Source: Eubacteriales Family XIII. Incertae Sedis bacterium (lineage in GTDB: Bacteria > Bacillota > Clostridia > Peptostreptococcales > Anaerovoracaceae). From it: DNA of 32,707 nucleotides. Positions 14,950 through 23,387 of this stretch are shown here, piece after piece. Every line of letters begins with the position of its first letter. Positions within the stretch are counted from its first letter, which is position 1. The notes beneath the pieces were generated by a model that did no database searches, was not told the DNA's origin, and saw nothing but the letters and a program-made list of their open reading frames with translations. The DNA lies in the NCBI GenBank assembly GCA_031261395.1, contig JAISJT010000074.1:1-32707 (forward strand), in the 5' to 3' direction. Position numbers and translations under genes: made by a program.

Positions 14950-17900
14950 ATGCGAGTATCAAACAAATTTCTGAAACGATTCCTTGGAATATTTATTTCC
15001 GTGACGCTGATCGTGAGCATACCTTTGGGCTCGGTTCAGGCGTTTGCTATAGAGGCTTTAGAGGAAGAGCCGGGCGGTGCGATCTCTGCGCCGGAGATCA
15101 GCGAACCCGAGATCTCTGAGCCGGAGATCAATCCCGATTATATCCGCTGGGAAAACGGCGAAGACTTCGGCGGACTTGTTCCTGAAAAGTACCTGAACGA
15201 GAGGGATCCTATAGATCAACTGCCCTCGGATTTGGAACCGCTTGACAGTCTTGTCAAGTATGATCCGCGTGATGAAAGTCCATTGACCAGTGCACTCACA
15301 CCGGCGAAAAACCAAGGTTTCTGGGGTACTTGCTGGGCGTTTTCGGCTACAGGCGCCTTGGAGGCATTTGTTGAAAAGGCCACTACCGGAAATGATGATC
15401 CTGATTTTTCGGAAATGCATCTGGCTTTCTCCGCCAGCAAGTCAAACGGGAATCCCTATGGATTCACGGCAAATGTAGGCGATGGCGGAAATGCACAGTA
15501 TGCTTCGGCGTATTTGACGCGCCAGGCGCTGTCGGGTTCGGTTTTGGAATCGGTTGACCCATATTTGACAGACTCTACTACCCGCGATTTGTCCGTAACC
15601 GAATCAAAATCAAAGGCAGGGCTTGTTACGGGCATGGTACAGCTTCCCGATTTGTCAAGCGGCACTCCAGGTTCCGAATCGTCGCCCACTTACATCAATC
15701 AGGTTAAGTCACTAATTGAAAACTATGGGGCAACGACCGTTTCCTATTATTCTTCGCAAACTGTATCAGGCGGTTCCGGCGGTGGGTATCAACAGATTGC
15801 ATCCGGAGATTATATCAATCAATATGCCTACCATACGACAAGCAACGCTTTCAATCACGGAGTACTGATCGTCGGCTGGGATGACAATTTCAACAAATCA
15901 AATTTCGGCGGTACGCAGCCGGCAGGCAATGGCGCCTGGCTGATCAAAAACAGCTGGAATACCGGTGCGGCGACTGCGGACGGCAAAGGAACGGGAGGCT
16001 ACACCTCGTATTTCTGGATGTCTTACTACACACCGATCGGCGGCGTATGGGCTGTGACAGGGTATGATGCCTCATTTGCGGATGCTATATATGACTATAC
16101 GCCTACATATTTCAATGCGGCCAGTTTGAATTATGGTATGGCAAAGATCTATTATGCCAATATTTTCGAATGTGACGACACGGCAACGGCGCTGAAAAAA
16201 GTTCAGTTTTACAATACCAGCAAGGCTTCAACCTACAAGGTTTACGTTGCGGTGCGGGATCGCGGGACGGCAACAAATACTGTTTTGCTCAATGCTGCGA
16301 TCAGCGGCGGCGCGGTTCTCAGCGGTTCAGTGGGATACAACGGATATTATACCGTTGATGTAGGCAATATCGCTCTTGGAAGCGGCAAGACTCTGGCAAT
16401 TGTGATAGAGTCTGCAATTCCCGATGCTGAGCTTTCTGATACGAGATATGCTTCTGCAAGCTACGATATTTCGGCCGCTATTGATAGCAATCCCGGCGTA
16501 GGATACTATTCTTACAACGGGACTTCATGGTCAGGTGAGACAGGCGATAATTATAGAGGCAAAGCCTGTCCCATCCGTGCGATAGTTGCGGATAGCGGTT
16601 CGGATGCCGCAAACCGCAAAGGCTGGACGAACAAGCCGAGAAACGGTGATACGATCAAGCCAACGGTGGCGGTGCAATCCCCTACGGGGACTTTGGATGC
16701 GCTGACAGGGCAAAATCTTGTATTGAAATTCAGTGAAACTGTTGTGCCTGTTACAGGGAAGACCATTACGGTTTTTGCAAGCCGCAAAACCTACACCTAT
16801 GGTGACGGCAATGCCACAACCCCAAAAGCCGATACTTCGGGCACCTCTCTTTCTTACACGATTTCTTCATCCCTGACCGTATCAGGGACAGGAAGTAATT
16901 GCGTCGTCTCTATCCCCTTGAATTCCTTTGTTGACGGCAACAACTATCTATTTGACCAATATAACATTAGCTACCCAAATACGGATTTCAAGCGTGCATA
17001 TTCGATCTATTTGGAACCGGGTGCTTTTGCGGATACGAGCGGCAATGAATTGAATCTTTCGGGAGCGTATTTAGACAGTCCGCAACGATATAAAATCGGA
17101 GGCGCGTTTTATTCCAAAATGACAAGGGCTCCGTTTGTTGACAAGATAGTCCCGGCAAATGCGGCAGCCGACATACCGGTAAACGGCAATATAGTTCTTA
17201 CATTCAACAGGCAAATGAACAAAAATACCGCCGGCAGCGTTGTTCTGAGTCCCGGAGATATTGCCTTGACCGGCGGCGCCTGGTCTGGTGGTGCGGCGCA
17301 TGAATATCTTAGCGGAGGAAATACAGGAACGCCAGCAGGCACAGAATACACCTACACGGACGGAAACGTCTACACTGTTCCGTATTCAGGGCTGAGCGCC
17401 GGTACGGAGTACACCGTGAGTGTCAGCGGGTTTAAAGATCCCGACGGAAATACGGTCACGACAAACAGCAGCAACAAATTTACAACGGCGATTATCCCGG
17501 TGACGGGTATCACCGGTGTGCCGGCTGCGGCGACCGCCAAAGTGGGTCTTTCCCTTAGCGGTACGGTAGCGCCGGGCGATGCGACAAACAAGACTATAGT
17601 ATGGTCGGTCAAAAATGCAGGCGCTACAGGCGCAAGCATCATCGACAGTACTTTGAATACAACGGCAGCAGGTACCGCCGTCGTCACTGCGACGATCGTA
17701 AACGGGACGAGTACCGGCAATTACATACAAGACTTTAATATCACGGTGAGCAAAGGCGCAGGCGCGGCGGTCAGCGGAGCGCCAACCGTCAGCGGCACGC
17801 CGACAAGCAGCAGCATCACGGTGAACACTGTGACTGTTCCGGGTGCAAACGGGCAAACCGTGGAGTACGCCATCAGCCAATCAACCGGCACACCTTCAAG

Positions 17901-19278
17901 CGGATGGCAATCCGGCACGACCTTTAGCGGTCTTGCGGCCAACACCGGCTACTATATCTTCGCCCGTACGAAAGAAGACGGAGCATACACCGTAGGGACT
18001 GCGCAGGTCAGCGTACAGATATTCACCGAGGTGATCGCTGTCACAAATATCACGGGCGTAGCGACATCGGCGATTGTCGGAACGGGTTTTGCTCTCAATG
18101 GCACAGTTTCGCCGGGCAACGCGACGAACCAGACCATCACGTGGAGCGTTAAAACGCCCGGTACTACAGGAGCAACGATCATCAGCGGCAGTACCTTGAA
18201 TACAACGGCATCAGGTACCGCCGTAGTCACCGCAACGGTCGTGCACGGGCAAACGCGCACAACCGACTATACAAAGGATTTCAACATCACGGTGCATGAA
18301 GCTGTTGGCGCGGCGGTCAGCGGGGCGCCAACCGTCAGCGGCACGCCGACAATTAGCAGCATTACAGTGAATCCGGTGACAAACGCCGGGGCTACCTGGC
18401 AAACCGTGGAGTACGCCATCAGCCAATCAACCGGCACGCCTGAAAGCGGATGGCAATCCGGCACGACCTTTAGCGGTCTTGCGGCCAATACGAGCTACTA
18501 TGTTTTCGCTCGCACGGCGGCAAATGTGACCTATGAGGCAGGCCCTGCTGAGTTCAGCGCAGTCATAAAGACGGCGGCCAATCAGTGCACCGTCACCTTT
18601 GATGCGCGTGGCGGGACGGCGGTCTCGGCGAAGACTGTCATCATAGGCGAGGCGATAGGTGATTTGACTGCTGCGATGAAGACGAAGAAGACGGGCCATA
18701 CACTGAAAGGCTGGTATACGGCGGCGTCCGGGGGCACGAAAATTTCTGCTGCGACGGCGGCGACGGGAAATGTGATTTATTATGCACAGTGGACCGCGAA
18801 TACTTACAAGGTCACACACAATGTCAACGGCGGTAAGGCGGTATCCGCAAAGACCAAGACGAAGACAGTGAATTTCGGGTCTGCCTATGGCGCGCTGGCG
18901 ACTACGTCCCGGACAGGCTATACCTTCAAAGGCTGGTATACGGCCAAGACGGGCGGCAGCAAAATTACGAATACTACGATGGTGCAGACGGCGAGCGATC
19001 ACACGCTGCATGCGCAGTGGACGGCAAAGACTTACACCGCGACCCTCAATGCAAACGGAGGGAAGGTGGCTCCCGCAGGGGGCGGCGCAAAGGCAAAGAC
19101 GACAAAGCTGAAGGTCACCTACGCTGCGAAGTTTGGCAAACTGCCTACCCCGACAAAGGCGGGATACATGTTTGACGGCTGGTACACATCCAAGTCCGGC
19201 GGCACAAAGATTACGAAAACGACGGTGGTGAAGATCACAAAGAACACGACATATTACGCGCACTGGAAGAAGAAGTAG
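14950..19278 (+). CDS. Secreted papain-family (C1A) cysteine protease with lectin-like, Ig-like and InlB-type repeats
   Basis: Exported multidomain protein of 1442 residues. Signal peptide about 1-33. A short acidic Pro-rich repeat (EISEPEISEPEI) precedes the protease domain (about 105-365), which has an intact site: Gln122 and Cys128 in KNQGFWGTCWAFS, His303 in NHGVLIVGWDD, Asn334 in LIKNSWN. It is followed by a lectin-like beta domain (about 370-555), an Ig-like domain (about 570-715) and an SbsA-type Ig domain (about 725-848). Two tandem 180-residue Ig-plus-FN3-like units follow (851-1030, 1031-1210), then three InlB/Flg_new repeats to the end. No LPXTG. GGAG lies upstream of the ATG. The C terminus (NTTYYAHWKKK) nearly equals that of the 1101-residue B12-linked protein. 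Targets are unknown; a surface or secreted peptidase is a firm reading. Confidence 0.92.
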   Translation: MRVSNKFLKRFLGIFISVTLIVSIPLGSVQAFAIEALEEEPGGAISAPEISEPEISEPEINPDYIRWENGEDFGGLVPEKYLNERDPIDQLPSDLEPLDSLVKYDPRDESPLTSALTPAKNQGFWGTCWAFSATGALEAFVEKATTGNDDPDFSEMHLAFSASKSNGNPYGFTANVGDGGNAQYASAYLTRQALSGSVLESVDPYLTDSTTRDLSVTESKSKAGLVTGMVQLPDLSSGTPGSESSPTYINQVKSLIENYGATTVSYYSSQTVSGGSGGGYQQIASGDYINQYAYHTTSNAFNHGVLIVGWDDNFNKSNFGGTQPAGNGAWLIKNSWNTGAATADGKGTGGYTSYFWMSYYTPIGGVWAVTGYDASFADAIYDYTPTYFNAASLNYGMAKIYYANIFECDDTATALKKVQFYNTSKASTYKVYVAVRDRGTATNTVLLNAAISGGAVLSGSVGYNGYYTVDVGNIALGSGKTLAIVIESAIPDAELSDTRYASASYDISAAIDSNPGVGYYSYNGTSWSGETGDNYRGKACPIRAIVADSGSDAANRKGWTNKPRNGDTIKPTVAVQSPTGTLDALTGQNLVLKFSETVVPVTGKTITVFASRKTYTYGDGNATTPKADTSGTSLSYTISSSLTVSGTGSNCVVSIPLNSFVDGNNYLFDQYNISYPNTDFKRAYSIYLEPGAFADTSGNELNLSGAYLDSPQRYKIGGAFYSKMTRAPFVDKIVPANAAADIPVNGNIVLTFNRQMNKNTAGSVVLSPGDIALTGGAWSGGAAHEYLSGGNTGTPAGTEYTYTDGNVYTVPYSGLSAGTEYTVSVSGFKDPDGNTVTTNSSNKFTTAIIPVTGITGVPAAATAKVGLSLSGTVAPGDATNKTIVWSVKNAGATGASIIDSTLNTTAAGTAVVTATIVNGTSTGNYIQDFNITVSKGAGAAVSGAPTVSGTPTSSSITVNTVTVPGANGQTVEYAISQSTGTPSSGWQSGTTFSGLAANTGYYIFARTKEDGAYTVGTAQVSVQIFTEVIAVTNITGVATSAIVGTGFALNGTVSPGNATNQTITWSVKTPGTTGATIISGSTLNTTASGTAVVTATVVHGQTRTTDYTKDFNITVHEAVGAAVSGAPTVSGTPTISSITVNPVTNAGATWQTVEYAISQSTGTPESGWQSGTTFSGLAANTSYYVFARTAANVTYEAGPAEFSAVIKTAANQCTVTFDARGGTAVSAKTVIIGEAIGDLTAAMKTKKTGHTLKGWYTAASGGTKISAATAATGNVIYYAQWTANTYKVTHNVNGGKAVSAKTKTKTVNFGSAYGALATTSRTGYTFKGWYTAKTGGSKITNTTMVQTASDHTLHAQWTAKTYTATLNANGGKVAPAGGGAKAKTTKLKVTYAAKFGKLPTPTKAGYMFDGWYTSKSGGTKITKTTVVKITKNTTYYAHWKKK
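17500..18579 (+). repeat. Two tandem 540-base units inside the protease gene
   Basis: Unit 1 starts at 17500 and unit 2 at 18040, 540-546 bases apart. The most conserved part (17854-17943 against 18400-18489) is nearly identical over about 90 bases. Each unit encodes a Big-type Ig domain followed by an FN3-like domain (VEYAISQSTGTP ... GWQSGTTFSGLAANT). Confidence 0.85.
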
Positions 19279-19323
19279 GGCGGTTGTTTTATTCAAGCGG
19301 AAATAGTTTGGAAAGGACGTGAC

Positions 19324-21690
19324 ATGAACAAGCAGGCAGCAAAAATCGAAATTCGCAGGACTCTCGCATTCGTTCTGAGTATCATCATGATCGTGACGAT
19401 GGTGTTCGCGGCAATGCCGGGGGATGCCTATGCTGAGGACGGCGCCGCTCCGCCCGCGGATTTGGAAGCCCCGGGTGATGGGCCCGGCGGCGACGGCGAC
19501 AGCGATATTGTCACGCCTCCCGAGGGTACGGATCCCGCAGAGGATGACATCGGCGGAGACAGCGATGCAGAGGAAGATGCTGACGGCGGCGTTTTGGATC
19601 CTGCTCTGCCGGATGAAGGGGAGCCTGCCGGAGAAGACGACGCTACGGCTGACGTAGATCTTCCCGCGCAGGAGGATGAAGATATCGCTGCGCTTGTAGC
19701 TGCTCCGTCCCTGACGATCGATCCCATCGCCAATCAGACCTACGACGGAACGGCCAAGACCCCGGCTCTGACGGTGAAGTACAACGATGGGTCATCTGAT
19801 TTTTCTCTTGTAAAGGACACCGACTACACGATAGTCTGGACGAACAATATCAACGCCGGCACGGCTACTGTAAAAATCACAGGCAAGAACACATACCCGC
19901 TTTTGGAGTTGATGATACAACAAGCAAACTTCACGATCCTTCCTGCCGATTTGTCCAAGCTGAAAATCGAAAAGATCGCTGACCAGTCCCATAGCGGATC
20001 GGCCAAAAAGCCCGCGGTAACCATCAAAAACGGAAATACTTTGCTCGTCGCAAACAAGGACTATACGGCAGCCTATTCAAAGAACAAGAATATCGGAAAG
20101 GCCACCGTCAAGATCACGGGGAAGGGCAACTATACGGGAAGCAAAAGTGCGACATTCCGTATCCTGCCGAAAACCACTGCGGTTTCCAAGATGACGCAGG
20201 GCACAAAGATATTCACCGTGACGTGGAAGAAGGTTTCCGGTATCACAAAATACGAGGTTCAGTATCGCGTGGCGGGTACGTCAAAGTGGAAGACAAAGTC
20301 TGTTTCGTCAAAGAAAACTTCGGTCAGCATCAACGTGATCAAGGATTCGAAACTGCATGAGGTGCGCGTGCGCGCCTACAAAAAAGTCTCGAACGTAAAG
20401 TATGCTGGTGTATGGAGCGCTACAGCCTATGCGGCATCGGCCCCCGGAAGCGTTGCGAAACTTGACATTAGCGGGTGGTACGGTTCGGCCTACGGATGGC
20501 CGAATTGGGCAACTCCGGACAGAGTCTATTATTATACGGACAAAGGCGGAAATATCGGGGTCGTCTTCTATAACGCGCAGGGCGGGCTGGTCGTGAATAC
20601 TTATAAGGGCACAAACTACCAACGCCTGTCAACCAAGTCAATCAGTCTTGCGGAATTTCCGATATTCGGTGGTTTCTATGCGGGCCCGGACGGGTATTTT
20701 TACGTATTGAGCGGGCGTGACAATCTCAAGGAGACCGACAGTCTCAAAGTGGTTTCCGTACGCAAATACGATGCAAATTGGAATCTGATCAGGACCGGCT
20801 ATGTCGAGGGCGGTGCATCGCAGAGTTTCAAGGGGATATATCAGCCATTCGCAGCGGGATCGCCCTCAATGGTCCTTTCGGGAAGCACCTTGATTGTCCA
20901 CATGTCAAGAACGATGTACATTCACTCTGACGGTCTTCACCATCAGTCGAACCTCACCTTCGAAGTGGATACCAAGACGATGCAAACGAAGACATTTGAT
21001 CAGGCGAATATTTTCCCTCCGTACTCAAGCCATTCTTTCAATCAGTTTGTCACGATGAGCGGAAATGACCTCGTATTTGCCGATCACGGCGATGCCTTTC
21101 CGCGCGCGGTCAAGCTTTCAGTGATCAAGAATTATGCCACCGGCGGGAAGGTTCTGAACTCCTACAACATTTTCAAATTCAACGGGGCCGTCGGCAATAA
21201 TTATACCGGCGCCGAGGTCACCGGTCTTGAGGCCGGCAATGGAATGGCCCTGACAATTGGACGCTCCGTACCCCATAGCAATGCCGTGAAGGGAGTGAAG
21301 GGCGAGAACGGGATCAAAAACGTTTATGCGATCTCCACGAATTTGAGTACCGGGAAATCGACTTTCAAGTGGATTACTACCTATTCTCCCTCGGGAACGA
21401 CGGAGGCAAGTGAGCCCCGGATTGTGAAACTCAATGAGAAGCAATTCGTGATCCTTTTCAATACGGTGAAAGGCGATGGCACGGTGCAGCTGCAGTACCG
21501 CCTGCTCAATGAGACCGGCAAGGTGCTCAAATCGGCAAGCTATGACGGGTTCACGTACTATGCCGGATCCGACCCGATCCTGATCGGATCGACCATATAC
21601 TGGGGCAGCAGCGCTAATGGCAACGGATATCTCAATGCTATCAATGTCGCAAATCCGAAGATCCCGGTGATTTTGCCGGGGCGCGCATAG
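19324..21690 (+). CDS. Secreted protein with Ig-like and FN3 domains and a beta-rich C-terminal region, function unknown
   Basis: Exported protein of 788 residues. Signal peptide about 1-38 (LAFVLSIIMIVTMVFAAMPGDAYA). A highly acidic, Gly/Pro-rich linker (about 39-125) looks like a cell-wall-spanning spacer. Two MBG-like Ig domains (about 128-282) have the SYDGTAKTP/SHSGSAKKP and KDYT repeats that end in GKGNYTG. An FN3 domain follows (about 285-370; YEVQYRVAGTSKWK). Residues 375-788 contain repeated strands with aromatic-Gly motifs (GGFYAGPDGYFYVLSG, DPILIGSTIYWGSSANGNGY), suggestive of a beta-propeller-like domain, but no family was recognised. AAAGGACG precedes the ATG. It follows the protease gene by 45 bases with no terminator seen, so the two may be cotranscribed. 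Confidence 0.8.
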   Translation: MNKQAAKIEIRRTLAFVLSIIMIVTMVFAAMPGDAYAEDGAAPPADLEAPGDGPGGDGDSDIVTPPEGTDPAEDDIGGDSDAEEDADGGVLDPALPDEGEPAGEDDATADVDLPAQEDEDIAALVAAPSLTIDPIANQTYDGTAKTPALTVKYNDGSSDFSLVKDTDYTIVWTNNINAGTATVKITGKNTYPLLELMIQQANFTILPADLSKLKIEKIADQSHSGSAKKPAVTIKNGNTLLVANKDYTAAYSKNKNIGKATVKITGKGNYTGSKSATFRILPKTTAVSKMTQGTKIFTVTWKKVSGITKYEVQYRVAGTSKWKTKSVSSKKTSVSINVIKDSKLHEVRVRAYKKVSNVKYAGVWSATAYAASAPGSVAKLDISGWYGSAYGWPNWATPDRVYYYTDKGGNIGVVFYNAQGGLVVNTYKGTNYQRLSTKSISLAEFPIFGGFYAGPDGYFYVLSGRDNLKETDSLKVVSVRKYDANWNLIRTGYVEGGASQSFKGIYQPFAAGSPSMVLSGSTLIVHMSRTMYIHSDGLHHQSNLTFEVDTKTMQTKTFDQANIFPPYSSHSFNQFVTMSGNDLVFADHGDAFPRAVKLSVIKNYATGGKVLNSYNIFKFNGAVGNNYTGAEVTGLEAGNGMALTIGRSVPHSNAVKGVKGENGIKNVYAISTNLSTGKSTFKWITTYSPSGTTEASEPRIVKLNEKQFVILFNTVKGDGTVQLQYRLLNETGKVLKSASYDGFTYYAGSDPILIGSTIYWGSSANGNGYLNAINVANPKIPVILPGRA

Positions 21691-21693
21691 GCA

Positions 21694-21723
21694 TTGCCTT
21701 TGTGAAGGCTCCCGTGATATACT
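21694..21723 (+). promoter_or_regulatory. Promoter of the efp gene
   Basis: TTGCCT at 21694-21699, 18-base spacer, TATACT at 21718-21723 preceded by TGA (extended -10). It begins 3 bases after the upstream stop codon and lies 40 bases before the chosen efp ATG. Confidence 0.6.
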
Positions 21724-21763
21724 GCGTTGGTATGCAGCGGTGAGCAGGAGAATGGAGCAGACA

Positions 21764-22321
21764 ATGGTTTCAGCGGGTGAATTTCGCAAAGGTATTACAT
21801 TTCAAATCAACGGGGAGCCGTTTGTGATCCTCGACTTCCAGCACGTGAAGCCGGGCAAGGGCGCGGCCTTCGTCAGAACCAAGTACAAAAATATCATCAC
21901 GGGCGCGATCCGCGATGAAGCGTTCAACCCGAACGACAAGTTTGAGAATGCGCTCATAGAGACGAAGACGATGCAGTATTCGTACAACGACGACGGGCTC
22001 TATTATTTCATGGATCCGGAAACTTATGAATTGGTTCCGCTGTCCAAAGATCAGGTCGAAGACGCCATGCAGTGGCTGCGCGAAAACGACAACGCGACCA
22101 TCAAGTTTTTCAACGACAAGGCCTTCCTCGTCGAGGCGGCAAATTTTGTAGAGCTGAAAGTCATAGAGACCGAGCCGGGCGTCAAAGGCGACACGGCGAC
22201 CAATGTGACGAAAGCGGCGATCGTTGAGACCGGCGCGACGGTGCAGGTGCCGATCTTTATCGAAGAAGGCGAAGTCATCAAAATCGATACGCGCACCGGT
22301 GATTATCTCGGCAGGGCATAG
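21764..22321 (+). CDS. efp: Elongation factor P
   Basis: Ribosome-bound factor that relieves stalling at proline runs; 185 residues, the normal size. KOW-like N-terminal domain with the modification loop HVKPGKGAAFVR; Lys32 sits at the loop tip, the position that is aminopentanolylated in B. subtilis and lysylated in E. coli. The C-terminal OB domains end with the typical EGEVIKIDTRTGDYLGRA. Earlier starts exist (GTG 21740, ATG 21752), but ATG 21764 has GGAG six bases upstream and gives the usual MVSAGEFRKG N terminus. The next gene (mltG) starts one base after the stop. Confidence 0.97.
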   Translation: MVSAGEFRKGITFQINGEPFVILDFQHVKPGKGAAFVRTKYKNIITGAIRDEAFNPNDKFENALIETKTMQYSYNDDGLYYFMDPETYELVPLSKDQVEDAMQWLRENDNATIKFFNDKAFLVEAANFVELKVIETEPGVKGDTATNVTKAAIVETGATVQVPIFIEEGEVIKIDTRTGDYLGRA

Positions 22322-22322
22322 C

Positions 22323-23387
22323 ATGGAGCGCAGAAGGAAAAAAAGCAAAGCCCCCATCGTGATTGTGATCATAGTCCTCGTCCTTGTGGCGGGGTGGTTT
22401 GGGTTCAACAAATTTTATGACGATACGATCTCTGCGGCAGAGCCCGGCAATACGGAGCCGATCGCGGTCGACATCCCGGAGGGGACTTCGACGGCAGGCG
22501 TCTATGACATATTGGTTCGTTACGGGCTGACCAAGGACGTGCCGTTCGGAGATTATTTCTTCAAATGGCACTGCCGGCGCATGGGCTACGACGGACAGTT
22601 CAAACTCGGCGGCTACGAACTGAACAAGTCCATGAATCTCGACGAGATGGCGGAGGTGCTGATGACCGGCAATCTCGCGGACACGAAGTCGTTCACGATC
22701 CCGGAGGGCTACAACATCATCCAGATCGCCAGGGCGCTGGAGGAGGACGACATTTGCTGGGCCGATGATTTTTATTATGAAGTAGAGAGCGGTGAGTTTG
22801 ACTATGCCTTCCTCGATGGATGTCCGCCCGGACGGGAGCGGCTCGAAGGCTTTCTCTATCCAGAGACCTACGAGGTGTATTCGGACGCGACGGCGCATGA
22901 CGTCGTGGAAATGATGCTCGCGCAGTTTGACAAACTATTTTTGCCGGAGTATTACGACAGCGCGGCTGCGCGCGGCATGAGTGTACGCGACGCCGTGACG
23001 ATGGGATCGATCATCGAACGCGAGTCTGTGGCGCCCGAGGAACGTCCAATCATGGCCGGCGTTTTCTACAATCGCCTTGAACAGGGAATGAAGCTCGAGA
23101 GCTGCGCGACGATCCAGTATATCCTCGGCGAGCCGAAGCAGTTCCTGACGACCGCCGATACGCAGATCGAGTCGCCGTACAATACCTACCTCCATGAGGG
23201 TCTGCCGCCGGGACCGATCTGCAACCCGCGCATGGCCAGCATCGAGGCGGCGCTCTATCCTGACGACAACGATTTCATCTTCTTCGTGCTGTCGGCCGAT
23301 CTCGACGGTACGCATCGCTTCAGTGCGGATTACGATGAGTTCCTCGAGAACAAAGACGCCTACTACGCAGCAGAAGAAGCCAGGTAG
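22323..23387 (+). CDS. mltG: Endolytic murein transglycosylase MltG
   Basis: Membrane-bound enzyme that cuts nascent glycan strands to set their length; YceG family, 354 residues. The N terminus is a short basic tail and a single membrane segment (APIVIVIIVLVLVAGWFGF, about 10-28). The LysM-like part contains IPEGTSTAGVYDILV and IPEGYNIIQIARALEE. The catalytic domain carries MGSIIERESVAPEERP with Glu232 in the position of E. coli Glu218, then VFYNRLEQGMKLESCATIQY and SPYNTYLHEGLPPGPICNP, all hallmark segments. It starts one base after the efp stop. Its last 53 bases overlap the GH18 gene in another frame. Confidence 0.95.
   Translation: MERRRKKSKAPIVIVIIVLVLVAGWFGFNKFYDDTISAAEPGNTEPIAVDIPEGTSTAGVYDILVRYGLTKDVPFGDYFFKWHCRRMGYDGQFKLGGYELNKSMNLDEMAEVLMTGNLADTKSFTIPEGYNIIQIARALEEDDICWADDFYYEVESGEFDYAFLDGCPPGRERLEGFLYPETYEVYSDATAHDVVEMMLAQFDKLFLPEYYDSAAARGMSVRDAVTMGSIIERESVAPEERPIMAGVFYNRLEQGMKLESCATIQYILGEPKQFLTTADTQIESPYNTYLHEGLPPGPICNPRMASIEAALYPDDNDFIFFVLSADLDGTHRFSADYDEFLENKDAYYAAEEAR

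Noticed and set aside
23194..23334. Longer N-terminal extension of the GH18 protein starting inside mltG
   Set aside because: The extension would be basic and Ser/Arg-rich, is a shadow of mltG, and would place the membrane segment deep inside; ATG 23335 gives a normal anchored topology.
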